A stretch of DNA of 8,726 bases, from positions 1 through 8,726 of the forward strand of contig CALMAP010000167.1 of the NCBI GenBank assembly GCA_937859825.1. Reading direction: 5' to 3'. A model generated the notes under the pieces. The model saw only the letters and a list, made by a program, of their open reading frames with translations. It was not told the DNA's origin and did no database searches. Below are positions 4,518-8,726 of this stretch, piece after piece (position 1 is the first letter of the stretch; each line of letters starts with the position of its first letter). The position numbers and the translations under genes are program-made. This stretch comes from an uncultured Terriglobus sp. (GTDB taxonomy: Bacteria; Acidobacteriota; Terriglobia; Terriglobales; Acidobacteriaceae).

Positions 4518-4883
4518 ATGATTACTCCAACGCAGCGGAATGTGGTGCGCAAGCGCGTTCACAAGCGTGTCCGCAGCAAGGTCTCTGGAACCACCGAGCG
4601 TCCGCGACTGAATGTGTTTCGCTCACTTAACCACATTTATGCTCAGCTCATTGACGACTCCACCTCCGCAACCCTTGCGTTTGCCTCTACGGTGACTAAG
4701 AAGGGCGCGGACAAGTTGATCGGCGGCAACGTCGAGGCGGCAAAGACGGTCGGCAAGATGATTGCCGAGCGTGCCCAGGAGAAGGGCATCAAGAAGGTGG
4801 TCTTCGACCGTGGCGGTTATCTCTACCACGGCCGTGTCAAGGCATTGGCAGATGCAGCGCGCGAAGCCGGTCTCGAGTTTTAA
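4518..4883 (+). CDS. rplR: 50S ribosomal protein L18
   Basis: 121 residues, typical for bacterial L18. The basic N-terminus (RKRVHKRVRSKVSGTTERPRLNVFRS) binds 5S rRNA. The C-terminal block VVFDRGGYLYHGRVKALADAAREAGL (94-119) is the family hallmark. L18 carries 5S rRNA into the central protuberance together with L5. ATG 4518 is chosen because AAGGAA (4505-4510) lies 7 bases upstream. The ATG at 4511 is in another frame. The 25-bp gap to rpsE is the only canonical short spacer among the ribosomal genes here. Confidence 0.98.
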   Translation: MITPTQRNVVRKRVHKRVRSKVSGTTERPRLNVFRSLNHIYAQLIDDSTSATLAFASTVTKKGADKLIGGNVEAAKTVGKMIAERAQEKGIKKVVFDRGGYLYHGRVKALADAAREAGLEF

Positions 4884-4908
4884 TTACAGGTTCCAGAGGA
4901 AAACAATT

Positions 4909-5415
4909 ATGGCAATGAAGAAAAAGATCGATGCCAACCGGCTGAACCTGAAAGACCAGGTTGTTGCAATCAATCGTGTAACAAAGGTCGTCAAGGGCGG
5001 CAAGAACATGTCGTTTGCCGCGCTCGTCGTAATCGGTGATCCGGCTGAGGGCGTGGTAGGCTACGGCTCGGGCAAGGCGAAAGAGGTGCCCCAGGCGATC
5101 CGCAAGGGCATTGAGGCAGCGAAGAAGAATCTCTTCCGCATCAATCTTACGGAGACCTCCATTCCGCACCAGGTATTGGGCCGTTTCGGTTCGGGCCACG
5201 TTCTGCTGAAGCCCGCTCCGGAAGGTACGGGCGTGATTGCCGGCGGCGCAGTGCGTGCGGTGATGACTTCGGCCGGCGTGCAGAACGTGCTGACCAAGTC
5301 GCTCGGCACGGCGAACCCGCACAACGTGATCAAGGCGACGTTCGATGCGCTGACGCAGTTGCGTGACAAGGCTGCCGTAGCTGCCCTGCGTGGCAAGTCA
5401 GTGGAAGAGCTGTAA
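4909..5415 (+). CDS. rpsE: 30S ribosomal protein S5
   Basis: 168 residues. The double-stranded-RNA-binding N-domain carries VTKVVKGGKNMSFAALVVIGD (24-44), whose VKGGKNMSF loop is the region where spectinomycin-resistance changes map in other bacteria. It is followed by VGYGSGKAKEVPQAIRKG (50-67), KPAPEGTGVIAGGAVRAV (101-118) and SLGTANPHNVIKAT (131-144). S5 acts in decoding fidelity and 30S assembly. The start is ATG 4909, preceded by AGAGGAAAA (4895-4903). An open frame runs upstream to 4762 inside rplR, but it is only an overlap and has no family similarity. Confidence 0.98.
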   Translation: MAMKKKIDANRLNLKDQVVAINRVTKVVKGGKNMSFAALVVIGDPAEGVVGYGSGKAKEVPQAIRKGIEAAKKNLFRINLTETSIPHQVLGRFGSGHVLLKPAPEGTGVIAGGAVRAVMTSAGVQNVLTKSLGTANPHNVIKATFDALTQLRDKAAVAALRGKSVEEL

Positions 5416-5428
5416 GAGACGGTTTCTC

Positions 5429-5480
5429 GTTTCTAGTTTCTAGTTGCTGTCGATGTCGGCAACAACTAGAAGCTAGAAAC
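5429..5480 (+). repeat. long imperfect inverted repeat between rpsE and rpmD
   Basis: Left arm 5429-5447 is GTTTCTAGTTTCTAGTTGC. The right arm 5459-5480 is its reverse complement with one T-G wobble (5437/5472) and a 3-base bulge, around an 11-base loop TGTCGATGTCG. The left side also contains tandem TTTCTAG units, and TTAGAAAC repeats once more after the right arm (5481-5488). The stem is about 19 bp and AT-rich, unlike the GC-rich neighbours. It nearly fills the 89-bp spacer and ends 13 bases before the rpmD site GGAG (5494-5497). Confidence 0.7.
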
Positions 5481-5504
5481 TTAGAAACTTTTCGGAGAAG
5501 AACA

Positions 5505-5693
5505 ATGGCAGAGAGCACTGGCAAGATCAAGATCCAGTACTACCGTTCCAAGATCGCGACCCCGGTCAAGCACAAGCTCGTCGTCAAGGGCCTGGGCTTT
5601 ACCCGGTTGAACCAGATCGTGGAGCGCGAGGATTCCCCCTCCATCCGTGGTATGGTCGCCGCGGTGCCGCACCTGGTGCGAATCGTCGAGTAG
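5505..5693 (+). CDS. rpmD: 50S ribosomal protein L30
   Basis: 62 residues, normal for bacterial L30. Conserved features: KIKIQYYRSKIATPVKHK at the N-terminus, the central GLGFTRLNQIVEREDSPSIRGMV, and the ending VPHLVRIVE. L30 is a small 50S surface protein, absent from some bacterial lineages, so its presence is informative. ATG 5505 has GGAGA (5494-5498) at good spacing. It ends 91 bp before rplO. Confidence 0.97.
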   Translation: MAESTGKIKIQYYRSKIATPVKHKLVVKGLGFTRLNQIVEREDSPSIRGMVAAVPHLVRIVE

Positions 5694-5708
5694 TCAAGGG
5701 AAGAAACT

Positions 5709-5742
5709 GCCACACCTGTGGCGTAGCCGATCATGGATCGGC
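5709..5742 (+). repeat. tandem hairpins between rpmD and rplO
   Basis: GCCAC (5709-5713) pairs with GTGGC (5718-5722) around ACCT. Three bases later GCCGATC (5726-5732) pairs perfectly with GATCGGC (5736-5742) around ATG. Neither has a T-tract. They begin 15 bases past the rpmD stop. The rest of the spacer leads to the rplO ribosome site GAGGT (5775-5779). Confidence 0.5.
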
Positions 5743-5784
5743 AAATGCGAGTTGGTCATATGGCCGGCGTAAGCGAGGTAAGCA

Positions 5785-6288
5785 ATGGCACTGAATCTCT
5801 CGAACCTTGGCGCACCCAAGGGGGCGAACAGCAACAAGAAGCGCGTGGGCCGCGGTATGGGCTCGGGCATGGGTAAAACTTCGACCCGCGGTCACAAGGG
5901 TCAGCGTTCGCGGTCGGGTTCGCGCATGATGCGCGGCTTTGAAGGTGGCCAGATGCCGCTGCACCGTCGTCTGCCGAAGCGTGGCTTTACGAACATCTTC
6001 CGGCAGGAGTACCTGGTGCTCGGCCTGGATCGAATCGCTCTGATTGCACAGACGGAGAACGTTACAGAACTCACGCTTGAAGTCCTGCAGAAGGCCGGTG
6101 TGGCAAAGAAGACTTCGCTCGTCAAGGTGCTCGCGAATGGCGAAATCAGCACTGCGGTCACTGTTCACGCGCACAAGTTCAGCAAGCAGGCACAGCAGAA
6201 GCTTGAGGCTGCTGGCGGTAAGGCCGTTGTGCTGGGTGGTGCGGAAGTCGAGAGCGCTGCTTCGTTCGGAACTGGTTCCGCAGGTTAG
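5785..6288 (+). CDS. rplO: 50S ribosomal protein L15
   Basis: 167 residues, slightly longer than the typical ~145-160. The extended glycine/arginine-rich N-terminus (KKRVGRGMGSGMGKTSTRGHKGQRSRSG) threads into 23S rRNA. GFEGGQMPLHRRLPKRGF (51-68) is the family block. The C-terminal domain ends with HKFSKQAQQKLEAAGGKAVVL, matching the L15 signature, then a short low-complexity tail (ESAASFGTGSAG) that accounts for the extra length. ATG 5785 follows GAGGT (5775-5779). It is the last ribosomal gene before secY, as in most spc operons. Confidence 0.98.
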   Translation: MALNLSNLGAPKGANSNKKRVGRGMGSGMGKTSTRGHKGQRSRSGSRMMRGFEGGQMPLHRRLPKRGFTNIFRQEYLVLGLDRIALIAQTENVTELTLEVLQKAGVAKKTSLVKVLANGEISTAVTVHAHKFSKQAQQKLEAAGGKAVVLGGAEVESAASFGTGSAG

Positions 6289-6312
6289 AATCAGAGCATT
6301 CTGAAGAATCAT

Positions 6313-6354
6313 CGGACAGGCAGGTCGAGCTTTTGTAAGCTCGGCCTTTGTCCG
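6313..6354 (+). promoter_or_regulatory. large two-part hairpin in rplO-secY spacer
   Basis: The inner stem pairs GGTCGAGCTT (6323-6332) with AAGCTCGGCC (6337-6346), 10 pairs with one G-U, around TTGT. The outer stem pairs CGGACA (6313-6318) with TGTCCG (6349-6354), perfect. It is the strongest structure in the window. Only TTT follows the inner stem and no T-run follows the outer one, so it may be a weak terminator, attenuator or processing site rather than a full stop. Confidence 0.55.
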
Positions 6355-6360
6355 TGTAAT
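6333..6360 (+). promoter_or_regulatory. candidate secY promoter overlapping the hairpin
   Basis: TTGTAA (6333-6338, 4/6 to TTGACA) and TGTAAT (6355-6360, 5/6 to TATAAT) are separated by 16 bp. The -35 lies in the loop and right arm of the large hairpin. Transcription would start near 6367, about 86 bases before secY. An internal promoter before secY is plausible but unproven. Confidence 0.3.
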
Positions 6361-6413
6361 GGTACGGTCCCGAAGTGTGACAGTACCTGATGAATGAAAC
6401 ACTTTGCAGTCGG

Positions 6414-6441
6414 TGAGGCGTTTCCCGCCTCAGATGGGTGA
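6414..6441 (+). promoter_or_regulatory. hairpin and ribosome site ahead of secY
   Basis: TGAGGCG (6414-6420) pairs perfectly with CGCCTCA (6426-6432) around TTTCC. The likely ribosome site GGGTGA (6436-6441) follows three bases later and is 11 bases from ATG 6453. The hairpin traps a second purine run (GTGAGG), leaving GGGTGA as the exposed site. Confidence 0.35.
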
Positions 6442-6452
6442 ATACCAGCCTG

Positions 6453-7850
6453 ATGTTCGACAAGATCGCCAATATCTTCCGTATTCCTGACCTACGCAAG
6501 CGCGTGCTGTTCACCCTCGGCCTACTTGCCGTCTACCGCCTCGGCGGGCACATCCCCACGCCTGGCATCAATGCCGACCTGCTGGCGCAATACTTCCAGC
6601 AGAACGCGGGCTCTTCACTTGGCCTGGTGGATCTGTTCACCGGCGGGTCCCTGCGGCGTCTGACAATCTTCGCGTTGGGCATCATGCCGTACATCACGGC
6701 TTCGATTATTTTTCAGTTGCTTACGGTGATCTATGAGCCGCTTGCCAAGCTGCAGAAGGAAGGCGAAGTAGGCCGCCGCAAGATCACGCAATGGACGCGT
6801 TACGTCACAGTGCTGCTCGCGATTGTGCAGTCATTCGCAATCGCGATGACGCTGACCAAGAGCTCGACCGGTGCGCCCATGGTCACGATGGGATCCTCGA
6901 AGTTTGTTCTGATGTGTGTGCTAACACTGACGACTGGCACGGCCTTCATCATGTGGCTGGGTGAGCAGATTACGGAGCGCGGTATCGGCAACGGTATGTC
7001 CCTGCTGATTTTTACCGGTATTGTGGCAGGTCTGCCGAACGGCATCTACGATCTCTACGAGAAAGCGCGTGACGGTGCCTGGGGTGGTTTTACTCCCGTG
7101 GCCATTGCACTGCTGGTAATCGCGATGGTGGCCGTAGTGGCTTTTATCGTTTACGTGGAACGATCCGAACGGCGCATTCCGGTCCAGTATGCGAAGCGAA
7201 TTGTTGGTCGCAAGATGATGGGTGGGCAGGCAACGCATCTTCCTCTGAAGGTGAACTCCGGTGGCGTAATGCCGGTTATCTTTGCGAGTTCGATCCTCTC
7301 AGCGCCCTTATTGTTCGCGAACATGAGCTTCGTTCAGAACACGGGATGGCTCCGCCGTATCACCGAGGGTCTGCGCCCCGGGGAGCCATGGTATGAGCTC
7401 ATCTACATTGCAGCGATCATCTTCTTTGCCTACTTCTACATCTCGATCGTCTTCCGTCCGGACGACATTGCAGACAACATGCGTAAGTACGGCGGGTTTA
7501 TTCCCGGTATTCGCCCTGGTCGCCGTACCTCCGACTTCATCAACGACATCCTTACGCGCATTACGCTGGTAGGTGCGCTGTACCTGATCGTGATTTCGAT
7601 CATTCCGCAGCTGTTTTACTCGGGCATTCATTTCAATCATCTGTGGCTGCTCGGTGGTGTGTTCGACCGCATGCCGACGTGGGTGAACAATGGCCTTGGC
7701 CTGAACTTCTACTTTGGCGGCACTTCGCTGCTGATTGTGGTGGGTGTGGCAATGGATACAGTCCAGCAGGTGGAGTCGCAGTTGATCATGCGTCACTATG
7801 AAGGGTTCAGCCCAAAGAGCGGCCGCATTCGCGGCCGACGGAGCTGGTAA
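6453..7850 (+). CDS. secY: Sec translocon channel subunit SecY
   Basis: 465 residues from ATG 6453. SecY is the ten-helix inner-membrane channel that, with SecE and SecG, passes unfolded proteins from SecA or the ribosome. Seen: cytosolic MFDKIANIFRIPDLRKRV, first helix 16-30, a plug-region LVDLFTGGSLRRLTIFALGIMPYITASI (58-85), ITERGIGNGMSLLIF (173-187), the ERRIPVQYAKR loop (239-249) and PLKVNSGGVMPVIFA (264-278), PGIRPGRRT (351-359) in the cytosolic loop for SecA/ribosome contact, and the last helix near 418-434. GTG 6438 would add five residues (MNTSL) but has a worse ribosome-site position. The stop at 7848-7850 is six bases from the adk start, so the two are probably coupled. Confidence 0.97.
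   Translation: MFDKIANIFRIPDLRKRVLFTLGLLAVYRLGGHIPTPGINADLLAQYFQQNAGSSLGLVDLFTGGSLRRLTIFALGIMPYITASIIFQLLTVIYEPLAKLQKEGEVGRRKITQWTRYVTVLLAIVQSFAIAMTLTKSSTGAPMVTMGSSKFVLMCVLTLTTGTAFIMWLGEQITERGIGNGMSLLIFTGIVAGLPNGIYDLYEKARDGAWGGFTPVAIALLVIAMVAVVAFIVYVERSERRIPVQYAKRIVGRKMMGGQATHLPLKVNSGGVMPVIFASSILSAPLLFANMSFVQNTGWLRRITEGLRPGEPWYELIYIAAIIFFAYFYISIVFRPDDIADNMRKYGGFIPGIRPGRRTSDFINDILTRITLVGALYLIVISIIPQLFYSGIHFNHLWLLGGVFDRMPTWVNNGLGLNFYFGGTSLLIVVGVAMDTVQQVESQLIMRHYEGFSPKSGRIRGRRSW
7820..7837 (+). repeat. hairpin within the last codons of secY
   Basis: CGGCCGC (7820-7826) pairs perfectly with GCGGCCG (7831-7837) around ATTC, inside the SecY tail codons and 19 bases before the adk start. The Arg/Gly codons favour GC strings, so it may be incidental, but the position allows an effect on SecY-adk coupling. 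Confidence 0.3.
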
Positions 7851-7856
7851 GCGAAC

Positions 7857-8576
7857 GTGCAGGAAGATAGAACGCAACAAGTGGATGGGCCTGAGGCTTT
7901 TGTACCCGGGCCCATTCTTCTGCTCGGTGCCCCGGGTGTCGGCAAAGGAACACAGGCACAGGTGCTGATGGAGCAGTGGAGTATCCCCCAGATCTCCACA
8001 GGCGATTTGATCCGCGATAACATCCGGCTAAAGACCCCCATTGGTATCCGCTTCAAGGAACTTGTGGACGCCGGAATTTTCGTTCCGGATGATGTCGTGA
8101 ATCAGATGGTTGCCGACCGCACTGCCGAGCCGGATTGCGAACGCGGTTTCATTCTGGATGGCTTTCCTCGCACGCTTGGACAGGCCAAGTGGCTGGACGG
8201 GCACCTTACTGTTCGTAACGGCGAAGCGGCAGCGCTTCCATTGCTTGCAGTATCTGTCCAGGTTCGCTATGATGAGTTGTTGCGTCGCATCACGGGCAGA
8301 CGCACAGGTCCGGTCTCGAAACGGATCTACAACATCTACACCAATCCGCCAGCTTCACCCGGCGTGTGTGATGTGGATGGTGAACCGCTGGTACAGCGGC
8401 CGGACGACACCGAAAAGGTCTTCTCCGAACGCATGCGCGTGTTTGGCGAGCAGACTGCTCCGGTGATCGACCACTATCGTGGCCTCGGAAGGTTTGAGGA
8501 AGTAAACGGAGAAGCACCCGTCGAGCAGGTGACGGAGAACATCGTCGCGGCGCTCAGGCGCATGCGCAGCAAGTAG
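7857..8576 (+). CDS. adk: adenylate kinase
   Basis: 239 residues from GTG 7857. It interconverts ATP + AMP and 2 ADP in the cytoplasm. Seen: P-loop GAPGVGKGT (24-32), AMP-site PQISTGDLIR (44-53), DGFPRT (101-106), lid start RRITGRR (143-149), NPPASPGVCDVDGEPLVQRPDD (163-184) and a C-terminal helix. The long-lid form is clear. The lid's metal site is partly lost: where zinc types have C-x2-C, this protein has G151 and S154, while C171 and D174 remain. Residues 1-17 before the core are extra. A GTG at 7881 would remove eight of these and has AGGAAG (7861-7866) upstream at long spacing. GTG 7857 is supported only by GGAG at 7840 and its closeness to the secY stop. Adjacency to secY and map is a conserved arrangement. 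Confidence 0.95.
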   Translation: MQEDRTQQVDGPEAFVPGPILLLGAPGVGKGTQAQVLMEQWSIPQISTGDLIRDNIRLKTPIGIRFKELVDAGIFVPDDVVNQMVADRTAEPDCERGFILDGFPRTLGQAKWLDGHLTVRNGEAAALPLLAVSVQVRYDELLRRITGRRTGPVSKRIYNIYTNPPASPGVCDVDGEPLVQRPDDTEKVFSERMRVFGEQTAPVIDHYRGLGRFEEVNGEAPVEQVTENIVAALRRMRSK

Positions 8577-8595
8577 TACGGCCTGGCAGCCGTGC
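8576..8595 (+). repeat. stop-codon hairpin between adk and map
   Basis: GTACGGC (8576-8582) pairs with GCCGTGC (8589-8595) around CTGGCA, with one T-G wobble. It begins on the last base of the adk TAG, the same placement as the three covarying elements, but its sequence differs from them. No T-tract follows. Confidence 0.4.
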
Positions 8596-8617
8596 AGAAG
8601 AGATCTTTGTAAGTCGA

Positions 8618-8726
8618 ATGGCGATTGTACTGAAGACACCGCAGGAAATCGAGAAGATGCGACGGAGCGGCATTGCTCTTCGTCAGGTGCATGAAGCGGT
8701 CGGTGCGGTGGTCAAACCGGGCGCGC
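8618..8726 (+). CDS. map: type I methionine aminopeptidase, 3' truncated by window edge
   Basis: The first 36 codons are present, reading MAIVLKTPQEIEKMRRSG then ALRQVHEAVGAVVKPGA. This is the N-terminal helix region of cytosolic methionine aminopeptidases (TPxEIEKMRxSG, then HEAVGAVVKPG). The metal-binding aspartates, histidine and glutamates lie beyond the window, so activity cannot be judged. The enzyme removes the initiator methionine from new proteins. It follows adk by 41 bp, as in many spc-adk-map-infA clusters. No strong ribosome site precedes ATG 8618; the purine run GCAGAAGAG (8594-8602) is about 15 bases away. Confidence 0.92.
   Translation, partial: MAIVLKTPQEIEKMRRSGIALRQVHEAVGAVVKPGA

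Noticed and set aside
4762..4908. Upstream extension of rpsE into rplR
   Set aside because: The added 49 residues overlap rplR in another frame and do not resemble S5, while ATG 4909 has a good purine-rich ribosome site.
5731..6402. 223-residue minus-strand open frame over rplO
   Set aside because: Shadow of L15 with no recognisable motifs and no ribosome site seen.

Overview
The window carries the 3' part of a bacterial ribosomal-protein supercluster (S10/spc region). The order on the + strand is rplN (L14, 5' end cut off), then rplX (L24), rplE (L5), rpsN (S14), rpsH (S8), rplF (L6), rplR (L18), rpsE (S5), rpmD (L30), rplO (L15), secY, adk and the start of map. Protein character (zinc-type S14, SecY opening MFDKIANIFRIPDLRKRVLFT, KOW-type L24) and a dispersed intergenic repeat that reads CHPERSEG on the minus strand suggest an Acidobacteriota member, probably Acidobacteriaceae (Terriglobus/Granulicella/Edaphobacter-like). 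That assignment is inference from remembered families, not a search.

Region 1 (1-330): end of rplN, closed by a hairpin that looks like an intrinsic terminator. Region 2 (about 331-1790): an accessory island where rplX would normally follow rplN directly. It holds a ParD-like antitoxin and RelE/ParE-family toxin pair on +, and a convergent minus-strand uracil-DNA-glycosylase-superfamily-like gene. A divergent 121-bp spacer then leads into rplX and probably holds a replacement promoter. Region 3 (1812-6288): nine ribosomal protein genes in canonical order, but with unusually long spacers (57-192 bp in seven of eight junctions). Region 4 (6289-8726): a structured leader, secY, adk six bases after it, and the first 36 codons of map.

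The genes form one functional programme: large- and small-subunit assembly, the SecYEG protein channel, adenylate balance and N-terminal methionine removal. The main surprise is non-coding. Almost every spacer carries one or more strong inverted repeats. Three consecutive spacers (after rpsN, rpsH and rplF) carry diverged copies of the same element, which starts at or within four bases of the TAG stop codon. Its three pairing segments change together between copies, and it can fold in two mutually exclusive ways. This is the best candidate here for an undescribed RNA-level element; a genome-wide repeat family is the main alternative.
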